This document shows, one piece after another, positions 51,441-61,992 of a DNA stretch of 64,000 bases. The notes beneath the pieces were generated by a model. The model did not search any database, was not told the DNA's origin, and saw nothing but the letters and a program-made list of their open reading frames with translations. Source of the stretch: Toxorhynchites rutilus septentrionalis (Eukaryota > Arthropoda > Insecta > Diptera > Culicidae). The position numbers and the translations under genes are program-made. The stretch lies in the NCBI RefSeq assembly GCF_029784135.1, contig NC_073744.1, positions 12,609,929 to 12,673,928 of the forward strand, read 5' to 3'. The number at the start of each line of letters is the position of its first letter. Position 1 is the first letter of the stretch.

Positions 51441-54400
51441 ATGGAACAACTCAAAGAAATTGAATCATATCTGAAAAAGGGATATCAGAATTTGAACAAA
51501 AATAAAAACAGACCAAGAACTTTACATAATATTGAAGTCAAAAGGCAACAGTTACAAGAAAACTTAGCCAAATATCGAACAATACTAAAATCTTTCGAGT
51601 ATAGACTTGGAGCTTCAGTCTGGAATGACGAAGTTGAAACTTATGGTGCACTGAAACAAATATATCAGAAGGCCATCAAAATTTTAGATGAATCAGAAGT
51701 AATACAAAGGGAATACGATAGTGAACCAGAGACACTTGGTAAATCAAGTGGTTTACTAAAACCCTATAAATTAAGCACTGACGATTCACTATTGAGAGTG
51801 AAAAGTGAAATTAATTTAAAACAAAGAAAAATTAAATTTAAAATATTGACAAAAATTTTAATTTGGTATATTAAAATACACAAAGTATCCAACATGGCTC
51901 TTAATATTAAAACAGCCGCTGAATTAGCAACGCTGATACCCACTTATGACGGAAACGCAAGTGGTGTTAAATCATTTATAGACGCGGTGAACTTGGCAAA
52001 GACCATAGTTCCAATCGAAAGCAAAGCAGCCGCAATTCAAATTATACTAACAAAATTAACTGGAAAAGCGAGAAATTTATTCTCAATATCTCCAACGGAT
52101 TATGACGAAATAGTCGCAAAAATCCAAACAAATTGCGAAGAGAAATCAAATTCAGACATAGCCTTAGCTAATCTGATGAATTTGAGACTCAAATCGACAA
52201 ATGAAATCGAGAAATTCACTAAACAACTCGATGAATTGACAGATAAGCTCAAAGATACCTATATAAGAGAACAAATTCCCGACACAGTCGCAAGGAAAAT
52301 GTCTCAAAAGGTAGCGATCAAAACACTTATCAAAGAAACACCCAACAGAGAGACCAAAATGATGCTGAAAATTGGCAAATTCGACAATTTACAAGAGGCC
52401 ATCAACGTAATGGTAGAAAATGAAAAGGACAATACTGATTCAAACGCAGTCGTACTGCAGTCGATTAAGGCTAGACAACCAAATCATTATAACACAAACC
52501 GAAATTTCAATTACAGAAACCCTATGGTTTATGAAAGAAATAATCAAAGAAATTATTTCCATGGAAGATATCAAGCAAGATATCCAAATAACCTCAATAG
52601 AAACCTCAACCGACAATATCCCATTAACCATCAGTATCCTACTAATAGAAATTCAATCCAAAATTCCCGACAACAACCAAATTTCAATCAAAATTTACAA
52701 CAATACCCTTTTCAACGAAATTTCAATCAAAATCAAAACAGAAACGTTAACAGAAATTTCAATAGAAATAATGTACCAGCGAGAATGTACGTAGTAAATC
52801 AGCAAGACATTCCTCGACTGAATAATCATGCAAACAATAATGGATTTCACCCACAAAACGAATCAGATAATACTTGCCAAGCTATGGTACCGTTCAACAA
52901 CAATATTGCAAATAATGGGAACAATCAAGCAAATACCGATTATTTTTTTAGCCAACCAGTAACAATTGCTAACAGATGTCGACTAACTGAACAATTGTTA
53001 CGGACAGGCATACCGATTTTGACATTAAATTTAAATGCATCAAATTTTATCCAAGTCAAAGTGCACATGACTGGAAATAAAATATGCAACTTGATCATTG
53101 ACACCGGTGCAGATATTTCGTTGTTCAAAGCACGAAATATTCTCCCAAATCAACATGTAAATACTAACAATAAGATTAAATTAATCGGCATTACGGAAAA
53201 TAGTGTAGAAACATTAGGTTTAACAAATACATCTTTATGCTTTAATAATACATTAACTTTAAATCACGATTTTCACCTAGTTACCGCAGACTTACCAATT
53301 ACGGCTGATGGTATTCTAGGTCGAGATTTTTTAATAAATTATAAATGTTTAATAGATTATGAACATTGGCTACTTACATTTAATATAGCCAATATACAAA
53401 TTTCAGTACCAATAGAAGACAACTTAAATGAAGGCTTCATGCTACCAAGTCGTAGTGAAGTTATCAGAAGGATACCATATTTAAACATTAGAGAGGATAT
53501 GGTAGTCCATTCAGAAGAAATTTACCCAGGAGTTTTCTGTGGTAACACTATAATTTCACCTTTAAAGCCTTATGTAAAATTTGTAAATACTACGAATAAA
53601 CCTTTGTACATACATTATTCTAAATTTAAGCCTACATTAAGTATTTTAAACGATTATTCTATTCTTAATGTAAATACCAAAAATATTAATAATAAGAGAT
53701 CCGAAGAGATTTTTAAAAGCATAAACACGGACAAAATTCCTCCATATGCTAAAGATAAATTTAAAAAATTAATTAATGATTATCAAGACATATTTTGTCT
53801 TCCAGAGGAGGATGTTACTCAAAACAATTTCTATTCACAGAACATTGTTCTAAGTGATAAAGTTCCTGTATATATTCCTAATTACAAGACGATTCATGCG
53901 CAACAAACCGAAATTAATCAACAGGTAAACAAAATGTTAGAGAGTAATATAGTGGAACCTTCAGTTTCACCATACAACTCTCCTATACTTCTAGTACCGA
54001 AAAAATCCCAAAATAATGACAAAAAATGGCGTTTAGTCGTTGATTTTAGACAACTAAATAAAAAAATTTTAGCAGACAAATTTCCTCTACCAAGAATTGA
54101 CGATATTTTAGATCAACTTGGCAGAGCAAAATATTTTTCAACATTAGATCTCATGTCAGGTTTTCATCAAATACCTTTGGACAATGAGTCTAGAAAATTT
54201 ACGGCATTTTCAACACAAAACGGACATTATCAATATACAAGATTACCGTTTGGATTGAATATAAGTCCAAACAGTTTTCAACGTATGATGACAATTGCAA
54301 TGGCTGGTTTAACCCCAGAATTAGCTTTCATTTACATCGACGATATTATAGTCGTAGGATGTTCTGTAAACCATCATATTTCAAATCTAAATCAAGTTTT

Positions 54401-56624
54401 TGAAAGATTAAGATATTACAATTTGAAGCTAAATGCGCAGAAATGCAAATTTTTTAGCACTGAAGTTACCTTTCTAGGTCATAAAATAACAGAATATGGC
54501 ATGTTACCAGATGATTCCAAATTTTCAACTATTCAAAATTATCCAGTTCCTAAAAATGCAGACGAAGTTAGAAGATTCGTTGCATTTTGTAATTATTATC
54601 GTAAATTCGTACCAAATTTTGCATTAATAGCAAATCCCCTTAATCAACTATTGAAGAAAAATTCACAATTTATATGGACCAATAGTTGTCAAAATGCATT
54701 CAACACCCTAAGAAATTCATTAATGTCACCAAGATTATTACAATATCCAGATTTTACGAAGCAATTTATATTAACAACAGATGCTTCAGATATAGGTTGT
54801 GGAGCTGTATTGTCTCAACAAACACAACATGGAAATTTACCAATAGCTTTTGCAAGCAAAACTTTTACACCTGGTGAAAAGAATAAACCAGTGATTCTAA
54901 AAGAATTAACAGCCATACATTGGGCTATTAATTACTTCAAACCTTACCTGTACGGTAGAAAATTTTTAGTACAAACGGATCATAGACCGTTAGTTTTCTT
55001 ATTCGGTATGAAAAATCCAACTTCAAAATTAACTAGAATGCGTCTTGATTTAGAAGAATATGACTTTACAATTGAATACATAGCAGGAAAATCAAATGTA
55101 GGAGCAGATGCTTTATCAAGAATAGTAACCTCCTCTGATGAATTAAAAAATTTAAATATATTAGGAGTAAGCACAAGAGCGATGACTCGTAATTCGAAAA
55201 ATAATTCAAATATGAAAACATCTGATAATCAAATTTCTGTACCACGAGAAACTGATCACTTCTCTACGTACATGACAAATAATCCATCAGAAACGAAGAA
55301 ATTAATTAAACTCGAAACACGCGTCGACAAATATGGAATGATATTTTATTTAAAGAAAAACAATAAAATTATTGCCCAAGTGCATCAACAAATTTTACAT
55401 GGAAGTCAGACATTAGAATCTGCACTTCTGAAAATAGAAGAAACAATGATTAAAATGAACCAAAAGAAATTAGCGCTGTCGACAAAAGACGAAATATTTA
55501 AAATGATATCAATTGAAAACTTTAAAATATTAGCGAATACTCAAGTGTATTCAATAGAAATTATTATTTACAATCCACCAATGTTTTTAACAAAAATAAA
55601 AGACATCCAAAAAGTATTGAATGATTACCATAACACCCCTACAGGAGGTCACATTGGTCAACATAAGTTGTACCTTCAAATTAGAGAAGTGTATAATTGG
55701 AGCAATATGAAAAGATCGATTGCAGAATTCATCAAGGCCTGTGAATTATGCAAACGAAACAAAGTCATAAAGCATACAAAAGAAAAACAAGTAGTTACTA
55801 CAACACCAAATCACCCATTCGAAAGTATTTCAATAGATACAGTTGGACCATTACCAAAAAGTAACAACAACAATAGATATGTAGTTAGTATTCAATGCGA
55901 TTTAACGAAATATGTCGTATTAATTCCAGTACCTACTAAAGAAGCAAACGTAATTGCTAAAGCATTAGTAGACAATTTTATTTTAATTTTATTTTTAACT
56001 TTACGTTCTGATCAAGGAACTGAGTATAATAACGAAGTCTTTGAACAGATCTGTGAAATGCTTAAAATTGAACAAAAATTTAGTACAGCCTATCACCCTC
56101 AGACGATTGGTTCTTTGGAGAGAAATCACAGATGTTTAAATGAATACCTGAGATCTTTCGTTAACGAACATCAAACGGATTGGGATGAATGGTTAAAATT
56201 CTATGCTTTCAATTATAACACAACCCCACATTCACACCATGAATTTACCCCTCATGAATTAATTTTTGGAACTAAAGCTAAATTACCACAAGAATTATTT
56301 GAAAAAGGAACTGAACCAATATATAATTTTGAACAATATAGTAAAGAACTAAAATTTAAATTACAACGATCTAATGAAATAGCAAGAACCAAATTAATTG
56401 AGCAGAAAATTCAAAGAGCAAAAAACTCAGAAAATGTCATTAATCCAATTCATTTAACAGTAAACGACAAAGTTTATCTAAAAATAGAAAACAGAAGAAA
56501 ACTTGATCCATTCTATGACGGACCATATATAGTTCAAGAAATACTAGATACAAACTGCAGGATTCAGAACCCCAAAACAGAACATACACAGACAGTACAC
56601 AAAAACAGATTGATAAAAATATAA
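51441..56624 (+). CDS. Gag-Pol polyprotein of the 412/mdg1-like retrotransposon
   Basis: One uninterrupted frame of 1727 codons. The N-terminus (about 1-150) is helical and Lys/Glu-rich. A second Met near residue 152 starts MALNIKTAAELATLIPTY, a plausible gag start. Gag ends in an Asn/Arg/Tyr-rich stretch without CCHC knuckles. Protease: LIIDTGADISLF near 550. RT: FSTLDLMSGFHQIPL, LPFGLNISPNSFQRMM and catalytic FIYIDDIIVVG near 963. RNase H: LTTDASDIGCGAVLSQ near 1110. Integrase: HHCC finger (GHIGQHKL..CELCKRNK) near 1400, then Asp in SIDTVGPLP, Asp in RSDQGTEY and Glu in GSLERNHRCLNEYL. Gag and pol are fused without the frameshift usual in the superfamily. No env ORF follows. Confidence 0.88.
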   Translation: MEQLKEIESYLKKGYQNLNKNKNRPRTLHNIEVKRQQLQENLAKYRTILKSFEYRLGASVWNDEVETYGALKQIYQKAIKILDESEVIQREYDSEPETLGKSSGLLKPYKLSTDDSLLRVKSEINLKQRKIKFKILTKILIWYIKIHKVSNMALNIKTAAELATLIPTYDGNASGVKSFIDAVNLAKTIVPIESKAAAIQIILTKLTGKARNLFSISPTDYDEIVAKIQTNCEEKSNSDIALANLMNLRLKSTNEIEKFTKQLDELTDKLKDTYIREQIPDTVARKMSQKVAIKTLIKETPNRETKMMLKIGKFDNLQEAINVMVENEKDNTDSNAVVLQSIKARQPNHYNTNRNFNYRNPMVYERNNQRNYFHGRYQARYPNNLNRNLNRQYPINHQYPTNRNSIQNSRQQPNFNQNLQQYPFQRNFNQNQNRNVNRNFNRNNVPARMYVVNQQDIPRLNNHANNNGFHPQNESDNTCQAMVPFNNNIANNGNNQANTDYFFSQPVTIANRCRLTEQLLRTGIPILTLNLNASNFIQVKVHMTGNKICNLIIDTGADISLFKARNILPNQHVNTNNKIKLIGITENSVETLGLTNTSLCFNNTLTLNHDFHLVTADLPITADGILGRDFLINYKCLIDYEHWLLTFNIANIQISVPIEDNLNEGFMLPSRSEVIRRIPYLNIREDMVVHSEEIYPGVFCGNTIISPLKPYVKFVNTTNKPLYIHYSKFKPTLSILNDYSILNVNTKNINNKRSEEIFKSINTDKIPPYAKDKFKKLINDYQDIFCLPEEDVTQNNFYSQNIVLSDKVPVYIPNYKTIHAQQTEINQQVNKMLESNIVEPSVSPYNSPILLVPKKSQNNDKKWRLVVDFRQLNKKILADKFPLPRIDDILDQLGRAKYFSTLDLMSGFHQIPLDNESRKFTAFSTQNGHYQYTRLPFGLNISPNSFQRMMTIAMAGLTPELAFIYIDDIIVVGCSVNHHISNLNQVFERLRYYNLKLNAQKCKFFSTEVTFLGHKITEYGMLPDDSKFSTIQNYPVPKNADEVRRFVAFCNYYRKFVPNFALIANPLNQLLKKNSQFIWTNSCQNAFNTLRNSLMSPRLLQYPDFTKQFILTTDASDIGCGAVLSQQTQHGNLPIAFASKTFTPGEKNKPVILKELTAIHWAINYFKPYLYGRKFLVQTDHRPLVFLFGMKNPTSKLTRMRLDLEEYDFTIEYIAGKSNVGADALSRIVTSSDELKNLNILGVSTRAMTRNSKNNSNMKTSDNQISVPRETDHFSTYMTNNPSETKKLIKLETRVDKYGMIFYLKKNNKIIAQVHQQILHGSQTLESALLKIEETMIKMNQKKLALSTKDEIFKMISIENFKILANTQVYSIEIIIYNPPMFLTKIKDIQKVLNDYHNTPTGGHIGQHKLYLQIREVYNWSNMKRSIAEFIKACELCKRNKVIKHTKEKQVVTTTPNHPFESISIDTVGPLPKSNNNNRYVVSIQCDLTKYVVLIPVPTKEANVIAKALVDNFILILFLTLRSDQGTEYNNEVFEQICEMLKIEQKFSTAYHPQTIGSLERNHRCLNEYLRSFVNEHQTDWDEWLKFYAFNYNTTPHSHHEFTPHELIFGTKAKLPQELFEKGTEPIYNFEQYSKELKFKLQRSNEIARTKLIEQKIQRAKNSENVINPIHLTVNDKVYLKIENRRKLDPFYDGPYIVQEILDTNCRIQNPKTEHTQTVHKNRLIKI

Positions 56625-56909
56625 AATCAAACAACATTCATTTTTAGAGAAGTTACTTCATTCGCAAAAACCAATTATATTACAATTATTTATAGAAATC
56701 TTTAGAAATATATCAAATTACCAATATTATACAAAACCACATACCATTGTTTACAATATACCAACAGCTTTGGAAAATAAAAGTTTAGAAACCTATAAAA
56801 AGTCTATAAAATATTTGTAACATTGAGAGAAGCCAAGGAATAATTAATCCATAATCTGAATACTAAGAATGATTCCATTGCATTACATCATTCTCTTAAA
56901 GAGGGATGG
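56625..56909. other. 3' untranslated region and polypurine tract of the LTR element
   Basis: Non-coding; ends in TTAAAGAGGGATGG (56896-56909), the probable polypurine tract. Confidence 0.6.
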
Positions 56910-57531
56910 TGTAGTATGATTTCAAACCCCGTTCCAAAGTCCATCTTAAAACTCCCAATATACAAATTATCCTTCTCCTCATAAGCAGTTGATTGTTTCA
57001 AAATAAATGACTCATGCGTGGTCACTTCAATTTACGATTCCCACGAAACATTCCTCAAGCGCAACTGCATTATTTCGTTAATTGTTTTTCTCCCACATTC
57101 GTCCATGCCAACATGCGCGGGCGATATGAATGCACCCTTACATCATGTCGCGCGCAGCTAAAGGCAATAAACCAGAAACCAAAACAAACCCAGTTCTATT
57201 CTGATTAAATACGCGACCGTACACAAAGTCGTCGTGACACTTTACGATTTCCCATGAAATCGATATGCGCGCTTATGAGCGCAGTAAGCAATTTTATTTC
57301 TTGACACCATTCACATCGAACACTGCATTCGATTGATTGGCTATTCCCCTTTGAAATCGACTTGGCTCCTCCCAATGAAACTCTCCACAAACTGTTGGCT
57401 AAGTTAGCTTAAGACACATGTAACTAGCATTAAGACACTTCTTGTATGACACTCGACGCGGATGCACGCGTGGAGTGACGAGAAATGAATAAAACCTTTT
57501 TTGAATAAAAGTATAAAGCAAATATAAGACA
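56910..57531 (+). repeat. Right LTR (622 bp)
   Basis: Same length and sequence as 49004-49625 apart from one noticed base. Followed by the TTTG duplication. Confidence 0.88.
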
Positions 57532-57535
57532 TTTG

Positions 57536-57720
57536 TGTGCGTTCGGCTTGTATTATGCTGTGTATCGAATTACTGTGCTGGTTGTGGATGTGTCATACAT
57601 TGCATTTTGAATGGGAGGAAAGGATTTGGATGGGGATAAGGATAGGGTTAAATAAAGGGAATCTATTTTCACATTTGCTCAACATTCGCGTTGTTGGTCG
57701 CCAACAGAGACAATAGTAAA
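57536..57720. other. Intron 25 segment right of the LTR element
   Basis: No feature recognised. Confidence 0.4.
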
Positions 57721-58074
57721 TGAAGTCCGAATGAACTAATATTTTGCATAGTGTATTTCATCGCGCAAGTCCCAGATTGTCGATTTTTGTCAAAAAAATT
57801 CTCAAGATTACAGTAGATCTCGACGTTTCATGCAAATTGAAATCATTTGCATCAAATTGTTTTTTTTTTCGATTTCCTTTACTCCCCCCTTGGGCAATTT
57901 TTCGGTTTTCAAAAAACTTGAACTTTAACGGCTGTGCGACACTAGTAAATGAAGTCAGATTGAGCTGATATTTTGCATAGGGAAGTTTTTCGTGGGAATC
58001 AATACTTTTAATGATGTTCCCTTTGAAAATTCGATGGTTACGTTTTTCCCATACATCCATTGGCACTCTACTGT
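57721..58074 (-). repeat. Diverged hAT-like MITE copy
   Basis: Carries AACTAATATTTTGCATAG, TTTTTCGGTTTTCAAAAAAC and ends CATCCATTGGCACTCTA, the family terminus with changes. Confidence 0.55.
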
Positions 58075-58183
58075 ACACTTTTGACTATTAAAAGCTCGAA
58101 TCACCAAAACTTGCACAATGAGAATGATTTGCTACTCCCAAGCGTCATTCAGAGAGTTCTTTGTGCAATTTCGCTGATTCAGG

Positions 58184-58429
58184 TCAATCACGGAGATCAA
58201 CTACGAAATGTACAGTGACTGCGTAGGAAACAAAGATATCAAGGCAATTTTGAAGTTTATTTGTCAGTTCCCACGGGGTTATTCTCTTGACTGTGATTGC
58301 AGTATCATCCGCAAAGTAGAAATAATTGCAACTAACTGGAAGATATGGAAAGTCTGACATGAAAATATTATAAAGCAATGGTCCCAGAAGGCTAACTTGA
58401 GGAACACCAGCATTGATGAGACAGTAGGA
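58184..58429 (-). pseudogene. Reverse transcriptase fragment (Jockey-like non-LTR)
   Basis: The - strand reads AGVPQVSLLGPLLYNIFMSD followed by FYFADDTAI, the two most conserved RT motifs (here Gly of PQGS is Val). Only about 80 codons remain; no endonuclease or ORF1 nearby. Confidence 0.72.
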
Positions 58430-58434
58430 TGGCA

Positions 58435-58570
58435 GCGAAAATGGTCATGTCAAACTTCAAAAACAGACCATATACATTTTGTTTATTGGCCCAATAAAAT
58501 GACCTGTGCAAAATTTCAGATCAATCGGACATGATTTAGGGATTCCTCAAAACACTCAAAGTTTTGATTT
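58435..58570 (+). repeat. Short hAT-like MITE fragment
   Basis: CAGCGAAAATGGTCATGTCA and CAAAATTTCAGATCAATCGG resemble the left part of the family unit. Confidence 0.4.
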
Positions 58571-58600
58571 ATTATTAAATTGATTAAAGGTAATATTAGC

Positions 58601-59185
58601 TTACTTGCAAAAAAATTCTACACCCTTTCGAGTGGCCATCTGGCAGTTAACCGAAACATACGCCATAACGGACGAAAACAAGCGTGTAGGCATGTTTTTG
58701 AGTTCTTTCTTTGTTTTATTTATCAATTCCTTCCCAGTTTTCGCGACAAAATTGTTGGAGTAGATCTTACCCTTCAGGTTTGCCCAGAAATTCTCGATGG
58801 GAGGCAGGGCGGGTTCGCCGACTTGGCTACCACATCGACATTCAGCCACTCCATTTCCTCTAACGATCGTTTCGAGTAGTGGACCGACGCCAGATCCGGC
58901 CAGAACTTCCGACAGACACTTCGTACTACAAATTTCCCCATTCCCGGCCAGTCCGGAGTTAAAGAAGAGCGGCTTTGGTATTCCCTTTTCGTTGATTGTC
59001 ATCCACAGCAACACTTTCTTGAGGAACTTGATGTGTGAAATAAACTTCACTTCGGAGCTCACTTCCTTCGTCGGGGAAGTGTAATACGAAGTCCCCTGCC
59101 AGTCGTTGCCATCCAGGGTGAGATAGGTCTCGTCGTCCATCACCACCGCCACGTCGCAATTCGCCGGGAAAAATATTAAATTCAA
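58601..59185 (-). pseudogene. Truncated DD37E-type Tc1/mariner transposase
   Basis: The - strand frame reads AVVMDDETYLTLDGNDWQG (first catalytic Asp), then continues to LPPIENFWANLKGKIYSNN (Glu region). Between them the second Asp region is present only in another frame (around 58860-58900), so two frameshifts have occurred. The N-terminal half is missing at about 59185. It differs from the element at 40033 and is older. Confidence 0.7.
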
Positions 59186-59329
59186 TTCTAGAGTTCATAC
59201 AAAATGTTAATTTTCCTAAATGGTTCATTTATTTTCCAACAGCTCCGTCAAACATCATATTTTGATCGTATGGATTTAGAGTTACGATTTTTGAGAGAAT
59301 GATCAACGATTTTGAATACGCCCTTTGTA

Positions 59330-59470
59330 AAAATTAGTCGTTATTTAAATTGGTCATATGATAATGAAAATTGTGATTTTAGGTAGTTTCCATCATAAAT
59401 ACCAAGTTTCGAAAAAATCCGAGAGGATCGGGGGTAGAATTATTCAGATTATCGCCATCGTCTGATGTAT
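59330..59470 (-). repeat. Right arm of diverged inverted repeat in intron 25
   Basis: Reverse-complement partner of 47205-47345 (ATTGGTCATATGATAATGAA, TTTTAGGTAGTTTCC, ATACCAAGTTTC). It lies just before the acceptor of the second half of module 25. Confidence 0.6.
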
Positions 59471-59494
59471 TGTTATTTCTGTGTTACTTCTCAG

Positions 59495-59648
59495 ATGTAA
59501 GGCCCGCATAATCGAACGGCGTGCGATAGAGGGGGATCCAACGTATGAAGTTGTTCGCTACCTGCATAACCATGAAATTTTAACCGAGCGTAGACCGCGT
59601 GGTACACTGAAAAGTGCCGGCAAACTGAGGGAAACGGAGAATGTTTGA
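59495..59648 (+). CDS. mod(mdg4): FLYWCH module 25, second half-exon
   Basis: The acceptor TGTTACTTCTCAG ends at 59494. One base completes the split codon (Lys with the first half), followed by CKARIIERRAIEGD, LHNHEIL and TERRPRGTLKSAGKLRE, to TGA at 59646-59648. Together with 47062-47188 it gives 92 residues with core TSWRCCQAKPLKCKARI. AATAAA is at 59665-59670. It retains all zinc residues despite being 12.3 kb from its first half. Confidence 0.78.
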
Positions 59649-59771
59649 AGACTATTGTAGGCGAAATAAATCAGTTGAATTAAAGAGGATGAAGTTTTGC
59701 GTTTTATCTTTGATTGATTTGGGGTTTGTTGACGTTCGTTGTATTAATAATCTTGTTTTGTTTCATTATAG

Positions 59772-59904
59772 AGGAACATCAGGTAGAGTACGTGGTGAGC
59801 GCACGAGGTGGTTTGCAGCTCTGTATTGATGGCTACCGTTATACTCGAGACCGGATAAGAGATAATGGAATGTTTTATCGATGCGTACATTATAAACCAT
59901 TGGG
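59772..59904 (+). CDS. mod(mdg4): FLYWCH module 26, first half-exon
   Basis: The acceptor TTGTTTCATTATAG ends at 59771, with AG before codon 59774. It encodes VVSARGGLQLCIDGYRYTR and MFYRCVHYKPL and ends at donor TGGG|GTAAGT after 59904, phase 2. The Trp of Trp-x-Cys is Tyr here. The partner exon is at 61993-62176, 2.1 kb on, past a copia remnant flanked by inverted repeats. Confidence 0.78.
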
Positions 59905-60026
59905 GTAAGTCTACGACTAAGCGGTGCGCTGTGTCTTATTACACTCCATTTTTCTGAGTTTCCAAATATATGTAAGAATTCGGTTGAATTGAAGTATATA
60001 GTGTAGAATACAATAACTATCTTCAT

Positions 60027-60137
60027 TTATAAGACTGGCCATTTGAATTCTATTGTTGTGTTCAGACGCGAAACATTCAAAAAACTAAAATTCCTGTGTT
60101 TCATAACTATAGAACCAGATGGAAAAACTCTTACTCC
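60027..60137 (+). repeat. Left arm of inverted repeat around the copia remnant
   Basis: TATTGTTGTGTTCAGACGCG near 60050 and CATAACTATAGAACCAGA near 60102 occur in reverse complement in 61793-61905. The arms are about 110 bp and about 85-90% alike by eye. Confidence 0.68.
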
Positions 60138-60436
60138 AGTATCTGAAGCCCCTATTCATTAAATCATGCCATGACATTCCGGATTTTATGAATTGATGCC
60201 AATTTACCAGTAGTGAATGACTCTGAAGAACCTCGTTGCACTTCTGACTGTTCATTCGTGTTGATGGTGAACTATCTAAACCAGATCTTTTTCAAGAACC
60301 AATCAAGAACTTATGAGGAGTGATCGTACGAATAGTACGAATAGATGTAGTTTACAAGCAGTACGAGTGATTTGAAGAGCTTAAACGAGCAGTATCCTCT
60401 ACGTAGAACGAGATACACCTTACAACATGGCGCAGC

Positions 60437-60630
60437 TTGGTCGAAATGTTGCTATGTTGGAAACAAGTGGTTTGTCGAAGAATGTGTGGGGCGAGCCTGT
60501 ATATACAGCGGTTTACCTCCTTAATCGAAGCCCAAGCGTTGGGGTGGAGGGTGACATTGCACCGTATGAAGCGTGAAACGGTCGTAAACCTGATGTCGCG
60601 AAACCACGTGTTTCAATCGACCATCGAGAG
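60437..60630 (+). pseudogene. Copia integrase fragment
   Basis: Across frames the segment reads NVWGEPVYTAVYLLNRSPSV, the end of the copia integrase core (W-x-E-A-x-x-x-A-x-Y-L-x-N-R). Frame changes and stops break it. Confidence 0.55.
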
Positions 60631-61187
60631 CATGTATACTGGCCAATAAGCTAGATAATCTGCAACAAGTTGATAACGAATCGAATTATACTGATGCTGT
60701 AGAATCGAGCTCGGATAACATGCATTCCCTGGATGCTGAAAAAGATTCGCCAGCTATGGACAGTGGTGCCCGAAGAAGTGAACGTGTGGTTGCTCCACCG
60801 ACGTGATATAAAGACTACGAAGTGGAAATTACGGCGTTTGCGCAAAATGCTGAAGAGTTAACGACAGCCTCTGCTTCAAATCGCAAATCGCCTTCTTGGA
60901 ATTCCCGATGATAAGAATGTCATCGACATGGATTATGACAAACATCACCATACCTGCAAAAGGTAAGTAGTTTCCTCGGTCTGAACATTCAACGTGATTG
61001 GAAGACGAGTGTGATGATCATCTTGCAGAAGGCGTACTTGAGGAGTGTTCTAGAGCTGTTTGGTATGATAAATTGTAAACCATCTTTTATTCCGATGAAA
61101 CCACATTTGAAACTCGAAAGAGGACAGGACACTTAGTAGAGCACTAACAAACCGTACAGGTAACTGATTGGCTGCCTTAAGTGCCTG

Positions 61188-61661
61188 ATGGTGACGTCAA
61201 GGCCGGACATATGTGCTGCGGTGAACTATTTAGCAGGGCTCCAGTGTTGTGCGACAGAATGGGGCAATGACCCCAATGATCGTCGTTCTGTTTCGGGACT
61301 CGTTATCAAATTGAATGGATCAACGGTTGTTTGGGCAACGAAGAAACAATCGTCGGTAGCTCTGTCGACTACAGAAGGGGAATTAATGGCACTTTGCTTG
61401 ACTAGCTGTGAGTTGATCAAAGAGTCTTTGACAGTCTACGAAGACAATCAGCCGTGCATCGCGTTTAATACGGAACCTCGCAAGCAGAGACGGATGAAAC
61501 ATGTAGAGATTCAGCATTTCTTCGTGAGGGAGCTCATCGAAAGAGGAAAATTACGTCTCGAATATTTGCCAACTGAACAAAAACTGGCTGACGTGATGAC
61601 AAAGGGACTGGCTGCACAAAGGTTTCGCGTACTTCGCGATTTATTGGGATTATTGAATTGA
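61188..61661 (+). pseudogene. Copia RT/RNase H C-terminal fragment
   Basis: A 157-codon open frame: SRPDICAAVNYLAGLQ (RT end), then RRSVSGLVIKLNGSTVVWAT and QSSVALSTTEGELMALC, EDNQPCIAF, HVEIQHFFVREL, EYLPTEQKLADVMTKGL. These are the ordered RNase H motifs of Ty1/copia Pol. The segment between RT and RNase H is shortened by deletion. Confidence 0.8.
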
Positions 61662-61792
61662 AGGGGGATGTTGAGAGTGTAGTTTAGTCCAATCAAATAA
61701 TCAGTTTGTCATTACAGTGTATAAAAAGAAACGTCAATGAAGATCACATTTTCATTCCTGTAACTTAATAAAATTGACGTTGATTTTGTAAA

Positions 61793-61905
61793 GGAGTTAG
61801 AGTTTTTCCTTCTGGTTCTATAGTTATAAAACACTGGAGTTTTAGTTTTTTTTAATGTTTCGCGTCTGAACACAACAATAAAGTTCAAATTGCCAGTCTT
61901 ATAAC
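61793..61905 (-). repeat. Right arm of inverted repeat around the copia remnant
   Basis: Reverse-complement partner of 60027-60137. The copia 3' end abuts this arm, consistent with insertion into the loop of a palindromic element. Confidence 0.68.
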
Positions 61906-61992
61906 CGACTTATCTCTGGAAATTCAGAAAAATCGAGTGATTCTATAGTTCTGAAATGAAACGCAGAGTATAACTTAAATTTTGATACCTAG

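Larger units (their letters stand above)
49000..57535 (+). mobile_element. Complete LTR retrotransposon, 412/mdg1-like (Ty3/gypsy superfamily)
   Basis: Two 622-bp LTRs (49004-49625, 56910-57531) bound a coding interior with order gag, protease, RT, RNase H, integrase. TTTG is duplicated at 49000-49003 and 57532-57535. A primer-binding site TGGCGACCGTGA follows the left LTR (49626), resembling the tRNA-Arg type of 412/mdg1 elements. A purine tract GAGGGATGG precedes the right LTR. Two small ORFs precede the main one, as I recall for 412/mdg1. Inserted in sense orientation in the intron of module 25. Confidence 0.85.
60138..61792 (+). mobile_element. Decayed Ty1/copia retrotransposon
   Basis: Integrase-end and RT/RNase H remnants on the + strand, followed by a purine tract (AAGGGGGA, 61661-61668) and a likely 3' LTR start TGTTGAGAGTGTAG at 61669. 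No 5' LTR or gag was found; large internal deletions are evident. Confidence 0.65.
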
